Source: Bifidobacteriaceae bacterium (GTDB lineage Bacteria; Actinomycetota; Actinomycetes; Actinomycetales; WQXJ01). From it: DNA of 25,200 nucleotides. Where the stretch lies: NCBI GenBank assembly GCA_031278075.1, contig JAITLE010000181.1:1-25200 (forward strand), read 5' to 3'. The position numbers were made by a program, and so were the translations under genes. This document shows positions 7,667 to 15,142 of this stretch, in pieces (positions within the stretch are counted from its first letter, which is position 1; each line of letters begins with the position of its first letter). Under the pieces are notes generated by a model that was not told the origin of the DNA, ran no database searches, and saw nothing but the letters and a program-made list of their open reading frames with translations.

Positions 7667-7689
7667 ACGCTAGCCGAGTCGTCGGCTAG
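7667..7689 (-). promoter_or_regulatory. -10 box and interrupted palindrome upstream of the DUF3052 gene
   Basis: On the minus strand TAGCGT (7672 to 7667) lies 8 nt before the ATG at 7658. It overlaps a perfect interrupted palindrome, CTAGCCGA-GTCG-TCGGCTAG, at 7670-7689 (8-bp arms, 4-bp spacer). A palindrome on the -10 box suggests a repressor site. No clear -35 box is visible. Confidence 0.5.
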
Positions 7690-7733
7690 GCGCACATCCC
7701 GGTCAGCCCGGTTTGGGGCGCGCCCATCGCGGA

Positions 7734-7764
7734 TTGTGGGCGCCCCACAAAACCGGCCTAGAAT
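7734..7764 (+). promoter_or_regulatory. fasR promoter with inverted-repeat operator
   Basis: TTGTGGG-CGC-CCCACAA at 7734-7750 is a perfect inverted repeat. A good -10 TAGAAT follows at 7759-7764, and the fasR ATG begins 6 nt after it, so the expected transcription start is the ATG itself (leaderless). The inverted repeat occupies the -35 region. The same TTGT-N9-ACAAAA pattern recurs upstream of fabD, which makes FasR the obvious candidate for the binding protein. Confidence 0.6.
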
Positions 7765-7770
7765 CTGGCC

Positions 7771-8955
7771 ATGGCGAACATCCGACCGACGCACCCTGTG
7801 CCGTGCGCCACGACAGTCACTCGGCTCAAGTCCCACCGCGACCGGATGGTCTCGCGCCTCATGAAGACCATCGACGCGGAGCACGCCTGGTACAGGGCGC
7901 TCAGCGCCCAGGACCGCTCCTGGGTGGGTCTGGTGGCGCAGGCGTCCATCGACGCGTTCATCGCATGGTGTCAAGACAAACATTCACCGGCCACGTCGGC
8001 GCACGAGATCTTCGCCGTCGCGCCCGCCGAACTGACCCGCACAGTTTCGCTGCATCAGACGTTGTTGCTGGTCAAGAGTGGTGTCGACGTGATCGAGCAG
8101 GAGGCGGCGGTGATTTCTGCGCCCGGCAAAGCCCACGAGTTGCACGATGCCGTCCTGCGCTACTCCCGTGAGTTCGCGTTCACGACCGCCGAGGTCTACG
8201 CCCGGGCCGCAGAGATGCGCGGCTCGTGGGACGCCCGCCTGGAGGCGCTGGTGGTCGACTCGTTGGTCCGCGGCGACGCGGGCGCCGCGGTCCGGTCCCG
8301 CGCGGCGGCGCTGGGTTGGCGCGACCAGGGGGCCACCGTCTGCGTGGCGGCCGGGATCGACGCGCCCCTGAGCGAGACGCGTGTGCGGGAGGTGCGCGGC
8401 GCGCTGCGCCAAGCGGCGCCCGAGTCGCTCGCCACGTTCCACGCCGACCGGATGATTCTGCTGCTCAGCGGGCTGGAACGGTTTGACGCCGCCGTCACCG
8501 CGCTGCTGCCGGCGCTCCGCGCCGGAGCGGTTGTGGTGGGGCCGCAGGTTGATTCGCTCGGCGGGGTGCCCCGCTCGATCCGGGCCGCCAACGCGGGGTT
8601 GGACGCGGTCGCCGCCTGGCCGGGGGCGCCCAGGCCCGTCGCGGCCGACGATTTGCTGCCCGAGCGGCTGCTGGTGGGAGATCCCGAGGCCCGGGAGACG
8701 CTGCTCGCGACCGCCTACGAGCCGGTCAAACGATCCGGCCGGGACGCGCTGGCGACCCTCACCACCTACCTTGAGCTGGGGCGTTCCCTCGAAGGCGCGG
8801 CGCGTGAGCTGTTTGTGCACCCGAACACGGTGCGCTACCGGCTCGCCAAGATCACGGACTCATGCGGTTGGGATCCGTCCGACCCGCGGGAGGCGTACGT
8901 CCTGCAGCACGCGCTGGCTCTCGGCCGCCTGGCGGCCGCCACCGCCCAGGAATGA
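7771..8955 (+). CDS. fasR: PucR-type transcriptional regulator of fatty acid synthesis (FasR-like)
   Basis: A 394-residue regulator with a long, non-DNA-binding N-terminal region, a GGDEF-like middle part, and a C-terminal PucR helix-turn-helix. The HTH is about residues 328-388: LATLTTYLELGRSLEGAARELFVHPNTVRYRLAKI, ending LQHALALGRL. In Streptomyces coelicolor the PucR-like protein FasR is encoded directly before the fab operon and activates it; the position and architecture match here. It probably senses the state of lipid synthesis, but no ligand site can be recognised. ATG 7771 is preferred because TAGAAT lies 6 nt upstream. The 118 bp between it and fabD contain a second candidate binding site. 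Confidence 0.88.
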   Translation: MANIRPTHPVPCATTVTRLKSHRDRMVSRLMKTIDAEHAWYRALSAQDRSWVGLVAQASIDAFIAWCQDKHSPATSAHEIFAVAPAELTRTVSLHQTLLLVKSGVDVIEQEAAVISAPGKAHELHDAVLRYSREFAFTTAEVYARAAEMRGSWDARLEALVVDSLVRGDAGAAVRSRAAALGWRDQGATVCVAAGIDAPLSETRVREVRGALRQAAPESLATFHADRMILLLSGLERFDAAVTALLPALRAGAVVVGPQVDSLGGVPRSIRAANAGLDAVAAWPGAPRPVAADDLLPERLLVGDPEARETLLATAYEPVKRSGRDALATLTTYLELGRSLEGAARELFVHPNTVRYRLAKITDSCGWDPSDPREAYVLQHALALGRLAAATAQE

Positions 8956-8988
8956 GCCCGGCCTGGCGTGGAAGTCGCCAGATCACTG

Positions 8989-9005
8989 TTGTAGGGGGCG
9001 CACAA
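8989..9005 (+). promoter_or_regulatory. Candidate FasR site upstream of fabD
   Basis: TTGT-AGGGGGCGC-ACAA (8989-9005) has the same TTGT-N9-ACAA frame, GC-rich core and trailing AA as the inverted repeat upstream of fasR at 7734-7750. It lies about 70-85 bp before the fabD ATG. The core is not itself palindromic. No confident -10 box follows it. Confidence 0.5.
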
Positions 9006-9073
9006 AAGCCGTCGGTGGGCGCTGTGCGCGTCACGCCCGGCGCCGGGCCGGCGCGGGCCGGACACTGGAAGGT

Positions 9074-9952
9074 ATGCGTGCTTTGGTGGCGCCCGGGCAG
9101 GGCGCGCAGAAGCCGGGGATGTTGCGTCCTTGGCTCCCCGAAGCGGCGCCCCTGTTGGAGCGCTGGTCCGAGATCACCCAGGTCGACCTGATCGCGGCGG
9201 GGACCGTTTGGCCGGCTGAGGCCGTGCGCGCCACTGAACATGCCCAGCCGCTGCTCACCGCGGCCGCGTTGCTCTCCTACCAAGCCGTCGACCAGCCATT
9301 CGATCTGGTGGCGGGCCACTCGGTGGGCGAGTTCGCCGCCGCCGCGATCGCCGGTGTGATCTCCGCCGATGACGCGATGCGGGCGGTCGCCGCCCGCGGG
9401 CGGGCGATGGCGGCCTGCGCCGAGGCCGGGGCGCCGAGCGGGCTCGCGGCCGTGGTCGGCGGCAGCCCCGACGCGGTGGTCGCCGCGATCAGCGCGGCCG
9501 GCGCCGCCGTGGCCAACTGCAACGGCCCGGGTCAGATCGTGGCCGGGGGGACGCTCGCGGCCCTCGACCGGCTCGCCGCCGCACCGCCGCCCCGCACGCG
9601 GGTGGTGCGCCTCGACGTCGCGGGGGCGTTCCACACGGCCCTGATGGCGCCCGCCGAACACGTCCTGCGCTCCACGATGCGCGACATGGCGATAGCGGAC
9701 GCGGCCGTCCCGCTCGTCTCGAACCGTGACGGTCTCGCGTTGACGAGCGGCCGGCTCATCGCCGAGGCGATCATCGGCCAGGTCGCCAAGCCGGTGCGCT
9801 GGGACTTGGTGCTGGAGCGCTTCCAAGCGCACGGGATCGTCCACCACCTTGAGCTGGCGCCCGCGGGGGTCCTGACGGGCCTCGCCCGGCGCGGCCTCGC
9901 AGACGCGGTCTTGGAACAGGCGCCCAGCGCAGCCGAGAGCCTGTCCCCATAA
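9074..9952 (+). CDS. fabD: Malonyl-CoA:ACP transacylase
   Basis: A 292-residue enzyme that moves malonyl from CoA to acyl carrier protein, supplying the extender unit for type II fatty acid synthesis. The family motifs are clear: VAPGQGAQKPGM near the start, GHSVGEFAAA with nucleophile Ser83 (81-85), Arg108 in VAARGRAM, VAGAFHTALM with catalytic His187, and VSNRDG. It starts at ATG 9074, the only start that gives the expected N-terminus. A GGAAGG directly precedes it but is only 1 nt away, too close for a normal ribosome site, so the initiation mode is unclear. It is followed after 31 bp by acpP. The fabH gene that often lies between them in actinobacteria is absent. Confidence 0.95.
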   Translation: MRALVAPGQGAQKPGMLRPWLPEAAPLLERWSEITQVDLIAAGTVWPAEAVRATEHAQPLLTAAALLSYQAVDQPFDLVAGHSVGEFAAAAIAGVISADDAMRAVAARGRAMAACAEAGAPSGLAAVVGGSPDAVVAAISAAGAAVANCNGPGQIVAGGTLAALDRLAAAPPPRTRVVRLDVAGAFHTALMAPAEHVLRSTMRDMAIADAAVPLVSNRDGLALTSGRLIAEAIIGQVAKPVRWDLVLERFQAHGIVHHLELAPAGVLTGLARRGLADAVLEQAPSAAESLSP

Positions 9953-9983
9953 CGTCCAACACGACAAGAAACGAGGAACGCGA

Positions 9984-10232
9984 ATGGCCCACGAGGCGAA
10001 CGACGTCTTTGACGGATTGAAGGAGATCATCGTCGACGAGACAGGTTTGGCGGACGATGCCGTGACGGGCGAGAAATCGTTCTCCGACGACCTGCTGATC
10101 GACTCCCTGTCGATGATGACCATTGTGACGCTGGCCGAGGACAAGTTCGGGGTCGAGATCCCCGACGACGCGGTCAAGGACCTCGCGACCGTCCAGGACG
10201 CCGTCGACTTCATAGTCGGCGCCAGCGCCTGA
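9984..10232 (+). CDS. acpP: Acyl carrier protein
   Basis: An 82-residue acidic protein that carries growing acyl chains on a 4'-phosphopantetheine arm. The attachment site is Ser41 in the motif DLLIDSLSMM. Three-helix ACP features include VGVEIPDD-like FGVEIPDDAVKDLATVQDAVDFI at the C-terminus. It starts at ATG 9984 with GAGGA at 9973-9977. It lies between fabD and fabF, with a 4-bp gap to fabF, so all three are almost certainly one transcript. Confidence 0.97.
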   Translation: MAHEANDVFDGLKEIIVDETGLADDAVTGEKSFSDDLLIDSLSMMTIVTLAEDKFGVEIPDDAVKDLATVQDAVDFIVGASA

Positions 10233-10236
10233 CCGG

Positions 10237-11523
10237 ATGAGCGCAGGGGCGCGGCCGCGCGGGATAGCGGTGACTGGCCTGGGCGCGACCACCCCGCTCG
10301 GCGGGGACGTGCCGTCGACGTGGGCGGCGCTCCTCGCCGGGGTCTCGTCGGTCCACACACTCGACAACACTTGGGCCGAAGATTACGGCCTGACGTGCGA
10401 CTTCGCCGCGACGTTGAAGACTGCGGCGGCGGCGGTGTTGACCCGCCAAGAGGTTCGCCGGGCCGATCCGTCCGCGCAGTACGCCCTTGTGGCCGCGCGC
10501 GAGGCGTGGGCGGACGCCGGGCTCGGGCCGCGGCCCGGCGGCGTGGTGGACCCTGAGCGGCTCGCTGTGGTGATGGGCAGCGGGATCGGCGGCATCCAGA
10601 CCATGCTCGACGCGTGGGACACCGTGCGCGAGCGGGGGGCGCGGCGCCTCATGCCGCTGACCGTGCCGATGCTCATGCCGAACTCGGCATCAGCCCAGGT
10701 GGGGATCGACTTGGGGGCGCGGGCCGGGGCGCACGCCACGGTGTCCGCTTGCGCCTCCGGCGCCGAGGCCTTGGTCTTGGGCGCCCGCCTGATCCGGGCC
10801 GGCTTCGCCGACGTCGTCGTGGCGGGTGGCGCCGAGGCGGCGATCCATCCGTTGACACTGGGCTCGTTCGGCAAGATGCAAGCCCTTTCGACGCGGCGGG
10901 AGGCGCCTGAGACCGCGTCTCGGCCCTACTGCGTGACACGCGACGGCTTCGTGATGGGTGAGGGCGCCGGCGCCCTGGTCCTGGAGTCGGCCGAGCACGC
11001 CCAAGCGCGCGGCGCGCGGATCTGGGCGTGGCTGGTGGGCGCCGGGTCGGCATCGGACGCCTATGACGTGGCGCCACCCGATCCGAGCGGCCAGGGCCAA
11101 CTGCGGGCCATGCGTCAAGCTTTGGCGGAGGCGGGCCCGGCCGCGGCCCGCGTGGCGCACGTCAACGCGCACGCCACGGCGACCCCGGCGGGTGACGGGA
11201 TCGAGGCGCGGGCGATCGTCGACGCTCTCGCCGAGGCGCTCGGGTCGCGCGAGGCGGCCCTCCAGGTCCCGGTCAGCGCCACCAAGTCGATGACCGGCCA
11301 CCTGCTCGGGGCGGCCGGCGCGGTCGAGTCGATCTTCGCGGTGCTGGCGCTGCGGGACCGGCTCGCGCCGCCGACCACGAACATCGTGGAGTTGGACCCA
11401 GCGATCGAATGTTCGGTGGTGCGCGATTCGCCGCGGCCGTTGCCGGCCGGGCCGATCGCGGCCCTGAACAACGCCTTCGGGTTCGGCGGCCACAACATGG
11501 CGCTGGTGTTCGACTCGGCCTGA
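10237..11523 (+). CDS. fabF: Beta-ketoacyl-ACP synthase II
   Basis: A 428-residue condensing enzyme that elongates acyl-ACP with malonyl-ACP. The catalytic residues are present: Cys172 in VSACASGAEA, His312 in NAHATATPAGD, and Lys350/His355 in KSMTGHLLGAAG. The C-terminal glycine-rich LNNAFGFGGHN loop is also present. The first His motif reads HATAT rather than the HGT form of E. coli; the HAT variant is familiar from actinobacterial KAS enzymes. It starts at ATG 10237, 4 bp after acpP. It converges with the DUF3145 gene, whose stop is only 6 bp away. Confidence 0.96.
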   Translation: MSAGARPRGIAVTGLGATTPLGGDVPSTWAALLAGVSSVHTLDNTWAEDYGLTCDFAATLKTAAAAVLTRQEVRRADPSAQYALVAAREAWADAGLGPRPGGVVDPERLAVVMGSGIGGIQTMLDAWDTVRERGARRLMPLTVPMLMPNSASAQVGIDLGARAGAHATVSACASGAEALVLGARLIRAGFADVVVAGGAEAAIHPLTLGSFGKMQALSTRREAPETASRPYCVTRDGFVMGEGAGALVLESAEHAQARGARIWAWLVGAGSASDAYDVAPPDPSGQGQLRAMRQALAEAGPAAARVAHVNAHATATPAGDGIEARAIVDALAEALGSREAALQVPVSATKSMTGHLLGAAGAVESIFAVLALRDRLAPPTTNIVELDPAIECSVVRDSPRPLPAGPIAALNNAFGFGGHNMALVFDSA

Positions 11524-11529
11524 ACCGCT

Positions 11530-12030
11530 TCAGCCGAGTTGGTGCAGCCAACGCACGGGCGCGCCGGCGCCCGCGTAACGGAACGGCTCCAACTCGTCGT
11601 CCCAAGCCCGGCCCAGGGCCACATCCAACTTGTGCCGCAGCTCGATCAAGTCGCCGCCGCATTCGAGCGCGGCGAGGATGCGGTCCTCCGGGATCATGGC
11701 GTTGCCGTGCACGTCGATCACGGCGTGGAAGATCCCCAGCGACGGGGTGTGCGACCATCGGCCGCCGTCCACGGCGAAGGAAGCCTCCTCGGTCACCTCA
11801 TAACGCAGATGGACCCAACCGCGCAGGGCGGACGCGAGCCGCGCGCCGGTGCCCTGGGGGCCCTGCCACGAGTGCTCAGCGCGCAACATGCCGGGCGCGG
11901 CGGGCTGAGTCGTCCAGTCCATCGAGACACGCGTGCCGAGGACGTTGCCCGCGACCCACTCCACGTGCGGACACACCGCCCGCGTCGAAGAGTGCACAAA
12001 CAGCACGCCGCGCGTGATCACACCAGACAT
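11530..12030 (-). CDS. DUF3145 family protein
   Basis: A 166-residue protein of a family found in actinobacteria next to fabF. Recognisable segments include TRGVLFVHSSTRAVCPHVEWV, SMDWTTQPAAPG, RAEHSWQGPQGTGARLASALRGW and LRYEVTEEAS. The function is unknown; conserved linkage with type II fatty acid genes suggests a lipid-related role. Two consecutive ATG codons occur (12033 and 12030). AGGAGG lies 3 nt before the first and 6 nt before the second, so 12030 is preferred. Convergent orientation means it is not part of the fab transcript. Confidence 0.88.
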   Translation of the reverse strand: MSGVITRGVLFVHSSTRAVCPHVEWVAGNVLGTRVSMDWTTQPAAPGMLRAEHSWQGPQGTGARLASALRGWVHLRYEVTEEASFAVDGGRWSHTPSLGIFHAVIDVHGNAMIPEDRILAALECGGDLIELRHKLDVALGRAWDDELEPFRYAGAGAPVRWLHQLG

Positions 12031-12033
12031 CAT

Positions 12034-12250
12034 CGGCCTCCTAGTGCTTGTCCGAGGTTCGTCTTCCCCAACGGCCTCGGGCAACGGGTGACCAGGTTGC
12101 CAACGGAAACGGTAGCGGCCGCGCGCGGCGCGCTTCATCCAATTGTGCCCTAACCGCCGCGAGCCACGCCAGTTGGCGCGGGCCTAACGAGGTGTTTATC
12201 TTCCCCCCGCCGCCCGATGCCGTCGCCTCACGCGGGCGGGCGGCGCCGCG
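12034..12250. other. Intergenic region between def and the DUF3145 gene
   Basis: 217 bp without a supported gene. On the minus strand, a stem of 9 bp (CGCCGCCCG at 12208-12216 with CGGGCGGCG at 12237-12245, 20-nt loop) follows the def stop and may be a weak terminator, although no T-tract follows. The leader of the DUF3145 gene holds a strong AGGAGG. I could not settle on its promoter. Confidence 0.35.
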
Positions 12251-12733
12251 TCACAGCTCCCGGACGGCGGCGAGGGCCTTCTTGCGCATCGCTCGGTCGA
12301 GCCGATCAAGGTACAGGTGGCCGTCGAGGTGGTCGACCTCGTGTTGGAGGCAGCGCGCCATCAGACCGGCGCCTTCCACCATCACCGGCGCGCCGTCCAG
12401 GTCGGTTCCGACAACCCTGGCGTATTCGGCGCGTTTCGTCGGATACCACAGGCCGGGCACGGACAGGCAGCCCTCGTCGCCGTCCTGGGACTGTTCCGAC
12501 AGCTCCGCCAGGACGGGATTCAGGACATAACCCACCTCGTCGTCAATATTATATGAGAACGCGCGTAGCAGAACGCCGATCTGGTTGGCGGCGAGTCCGG
12601 CACGGCCTTCCATATCCACCGTGTCGAGCAGGTCTTGGACCAGTGACCGGACGCGGTCGTCGATTTGAGCGATCGGCTCGCAGGGGGTGCGCAGGACCGG
12701 GTCCCCGATCACCCGAATCTCTCTGATGGCCAT
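12251..12733 (-). CDS. def: Peptide deformylase
   Basis: A 160-residue metalloenzyme that removes the formyl group from the N-terminal methionine of new proteins. All three family motifs are intact: GLAANQ (46-51), EGCLS with metal-ligand Cys89 (87-91), and HEVDH (131-135) with ligands His131 and His135 and catalytic Glu132. It starts at ATG 12733, 7 bp after the DUF308 gene, so read-through from that gene is likely. An AATAAT -10-like box lies 6 nt upstream of the ATG and overlaps the DUF308 TAA stop codon, suggesting a second, leaderless transcript. Confidence 0.96.
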   Translation of the reverse strand: MAIREIRVIGDPVLRTPCEPIAQIDDRVRSLVQDLLDTVDMEGRAGLAANQIGVLLRAFSYNIDDEVGYVLNPVLAELSEQSQDGDEGCLSVPGLWYPTKRAEYARVVGTDLDGAPVMVEGAGLMARCLQHEVDHLDGHLYLDRLDRAMRKKALAAVREL

Positions 12734-12739
12734 GCACCG

Positions 12740-12745
12740 ATTATT
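12740..12745 (-). promoter_or_regulatory. Putative -10 box for leaderless def mRNA
   Basis: On the minus strand AATAAT (12745 to 12740) ends 6 nt before the def ATG, placing the expected transcription start at the ATG. The box also contains the TAA stop of the upstream gene. No -35 consensus is visible, so this is a moderate call. Confidence 0.4.
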
Positions 12746-13409
12746 CCACGGCGTTCGGACGCCTCCCCGGCCGCGCCGCGATGGCCGCGGCGACGTCGAA
12801 GACGCCGCCGACAGCCAGGAAGGCCCCCACCACGACGATCAGCGGCAAGACCGATTCGACAGGCCAGATGATCACGAGCGCGCCAGCGGCCAGCGAGACC
12901 ACCGCGAACGCGACCGCCCAGCCGCGTCCCCGGTGGCGGGGAGGCAACACCGCGAGGGTGGCGCCGCCCTCCATCAGCCAGGCGAAGCCGATGATCAAGA
13001 CGGTCGCCAGCAGCCCGAAGCCGGGGTACCGGATCGACACCGCGCCGAGCGCGGTCAACAGCACTCCGAAGATCACGTTGAGCACCCTGATGCCGGTGGG
13101 GAACTGGGTGTCGGCCGCGCCGATCACAATCCGCGCGATCCCGACCAGACAGAAAAAGATCCCCACGATCAGGGCGAACGCTTCGATTGTGAGATCGGGC
13201 CGGGCCAGGATCAGCCCGCCGACGACCAGGGCGAGGACACCCCGGAACGCCAGCCAGGCGCGCCAGCGCCCCAAGTGCGGGCTTTGGCCACGGCCCGGGC
13301 GGTCGCCGCCCCGGCCGCGCGGGTCGTCCCAGGCGCCGCGGCCGCTCCACGCGGTGTCGACGCCGAACTCGTCCGGGCGGGCGGGCGGTCTTTGATCGGT
13401 GGCGGTCAT
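12741..13409 (-). CDS. DUF308/HdeD-like membrane protein
   Basis: A 222-residue integral membrane protein. Residues 1-48 are hydrophilic and rich in Arg, Asp, Gly and Pro. Six hydrophobic segments in HdeD style follow from about residue 50 to 212, with short repeats such as GGLILARPDLTIEAFALIVGIFFCLVGI and a second half resembling it. HdeD/DUF308 proteins are six-helix membrane proteins linked with acid stress in E. coli; here the role is unknown. It starts at ATG 13409 with GGGGGAG upstream and overlaps the MFS gene stop by 4 bp (ATGA), so the two are translationally coupled. Confidence 0.85.
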   Translation of the reverse strand: MTATDQRPPARPDEFGVDTAWSGRGAWDDPRGRGGDRPGRGQSPHLGRWRAWLAFRGVLALVVGGLILARPDLTIEAFALIVGIFFCLVGIARIVIGAADTQFPTGIRVLNVIFGVLLTALGAVSIRYPGFGLLATVLIIGFAWLMEGGATLAVLPPRHRGRGWAVAFAVVSLAAGALVIIWPVESVLPLIVVVGAFLAVGGVFDVAAAIAARPGRRPNAVE

Positions 13410-15046
13410 CTTGTTCTCCCCCTCATTTTCAGGTCGGCCACGGCGATGCCGCGGTCCACGCCGGGCATGGCTTTGGGGCGCGCCAGGTGGCGCACTTCAG
13501 GGTTGGACTGCGCCAACTTGAACGCGTCGTGTTCCAACTCTCGGTCGTAGCCGGTCATGCGTTCCTCGCGTTGCGCCAAGTGCTCGCCCCAGGTGGGCAA
13601 CGTGTACTGCTCGACGAACTCCCGCTGGTCGGTCACGTCCTGCCACAAACTCCAGGCCGTGGCGCCGGTGCGCCGCCGCGATGTGGCGAGCGCCCGGGCG
13701 GCCCGCCGGAACGCGGCCTGGTCGGCGGCCTCCACGGTGTAGAGGATCTGGATCTGGACTGGTCCGGCGGACGCGGCGATGGCGCCGTCCGGCACCGCGT
13801 CCGTCATCGGCTCGACGTCTCTGTCCAAGAGCCCGGTCGAGGCGTAAAGCGGCCAGACCGAAAGCGTGGCGAGGCACATCAGGGTGATGGCGGCCGCGGC
13901 GAGGAGTGTGGCCTTTGTGCCCACGACGTTCCCGATCGCGCCCCAGACCAGCGAGCCGACGCCTTGGCCGCCCATGAACACGACCGAGTACACGGCCATG
14001 GAACGGGCCCGCACCCAGGCGGGCAGGCTGAGCTGCATCGCCGTGTTGAGGATCGACAGGCAGCAAACCCAGCCGACTCCGGCCGCCAGGAGCATGGCGA
14101 GGGCGCCGGGGACGGACCGCAGCAGGGCGACCCCGACGAGGGTCGCGGCGTAGACCAGCGTGCCGCCGGCCAGCACGGCGTTGTTGCTGAAGCGGCCCCT
14201 CAGGTAGGGCAGGATCAACGCCCCGCCGACGGCGCCGACCCCGAGGGCCGCCAGGGTCAGCCCGTAGCCGCGCGCGTCCAGCCCGAGGCTGCGGCGCGCC
14301 ACCACCGCGAGCAGCGCCCACAGAGCTGAGGCCGGCGCCACGAAGAGCGCGGCGCGCAAGGTGATGCGGCGGATGCCGGGCGCGTTGCGCACGTAGCGCA
14401 GACCTGAGGCGACCGCCGGCCCCATCCCGATGGCGCCGTGGGAGCGGCCGCCGGTGTGCCAGGCGAGCAGCACCCCGATCACGGCCAAGAAGCTCAGGGT
14501 GTTGATCCCGAACACGAGCGCCGGTCCGGACCAGGCCACCAGCGCGCCCGCCAGCGCCGGCCCCACCGCACGCGCGATGTTGATGTTCGCGCTGGCAAGC
14601 GCCGAGGCGGCCAGCAGTTGGTCGCGGGGAACCAGATCGGGCTGCACGGCCTGCCAGGCCGGGCCGCCGAACGCGGCGCCGCAGCCCAACGCGAAAGTCA
14701 GCATCAGCACCACCGCCGGACCGGCGTCGCCGGTCCATGTGAGCAGTGTCAGGAGGCCCGCGGCCAGCGACATGAACGCGTTCGAGAAGACGAGCATCCA
14801 GCGCCGGTCGAGGGAGTCGGCCAGCACTCCCGCGGGCAACGACAGGGCGAAGACCGGCGCCAACGAGGCCGCCGAGACGAGCGCCGTGAGCAGCGGCGCG
14901 TTCCGTCCGTCCACCAGCAGCCACTGCGCGCCCACCGACTGCATCCAGCTACCCACGTTGGAGGCCAATTGAGCGATCCACAGCGCGCGGAAGACCTTGA
15001 TCGCCAAAGGCGCCAATGGGCCGGTTCTCGCGCTGATGCTTGCCAC
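13406..15046 (-). CDS. MFS exporter (MFS_3/EntS-like) with C-terminal ABM-like domain
   Basis: A 546-residue major facilitator protein. The N-terminal 410 or so residues have about 12 membrane segments and signatures of the MFS_3 (EntS-like) group: FRALWIAQLASNVGSWMQSVGAQWLL, LPAGVLADSLDRRWML and GPAWQAVQPDLVPRDQLLAASALASANINIARAVGPALAG. Residues from about 425 are hydrophilic and resemble an antibiotic-biosynthesis-monooxygenase-like ferredoxin fold: VQIQILYTVEAADQAAFRRAARALATSRRRTGATAWSLWQDVTD. This fused tail is known in the MFS_3 group. The substrate is unknown. The start is GTG 15046, with TAGTCT 6 nt upstream, so the mRNA is probably leaderless. It overlaps the DUF308 gene at its 3' end. 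Confidence 0.9.
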   Translation of the reverse strand: MASISARTGPLAPLAIKVFRALWIAQLASNVGSWMQSVGAQWLLVDGRNAPLLTALVSAASLAPVFALSLPAGVLADSLDRRWMLVFSNAFMSLAAGLLTLLTWTGDAGPAVVLMLTFALGCGAAFGGPAWQAVQPDLVPRDQLLAASALASANINIARAVGPALAGALVAWSGPALVFGINTLSFLAVIGVLLAWHTGGRSHGAIGMGPAVASGLRYVRNAPGIRRITLRAALFVAPASALWALLAVVARRSLGLDARGYGLTLAALGVGAVGGALILPYLRGRFSNNAVLAGGTLVYAATLVGVALLRSVPGALAMLLAAGVGWVCCLSILNTAMQLSLPAWVRARSMAVYSVVFMGGQGVGSLVWGAIGNVVGTKATLLAAAAITLMCLATLSVWPLYASTGLLDRDVEPMTDAVPDGAIAASAGPVQIQILYTVEAADQAAFRRAARALATSRRRTGATAWSLWQDVTDQREFVEQYTLPTWGEHLAQREERMTGYDRELEHDAFKLAQSNPEVRHLARPKAMPGVDRGIAVADLKMRGRTR

Positions 15047-15052
15047 GCGACC

Positions 15053-15058
15053 AGACTA
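15053..15058 (-). promoter_or_regulatory. Putative -10 box for leaderless MFS mRNA
   Basis: On the minus strand TAGTCT (15058 to 15053) is followed by 6 nt and then the GTG start at 15046, so transcription should begin on the start codon. The box overlaps the T-rich tail of the terminator at 15057-15083. There is no -35 match. Confidence 0.4.
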
Positions 15059-15083
15059 AGAAGCCCGTCCCCGCCCGGACGGG
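15057..15083 (-). terminator. Intrinsic terminator after the second MerR gene
   Basis: Read on the minus strand, CCCGTCC-N6-GGACGGG (15083-15064) forms a 7-bp GC stem with a 6-nt loop, followed by CTTCTTA. It lies 60 bp beyond the MerR stop codon. A second hairpin, CGCCGCGTC-AGGA-GACGCGGCG (15136-15157), spans the MerR stop codon itself. Confidence 0.65.
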
Positions 15084-15142
15084 AGATTCCGCCCGGTCTC
15101 AGGCTACGAGACGCCCAGGGCTGCTTGGGCGATGACGCCGCG

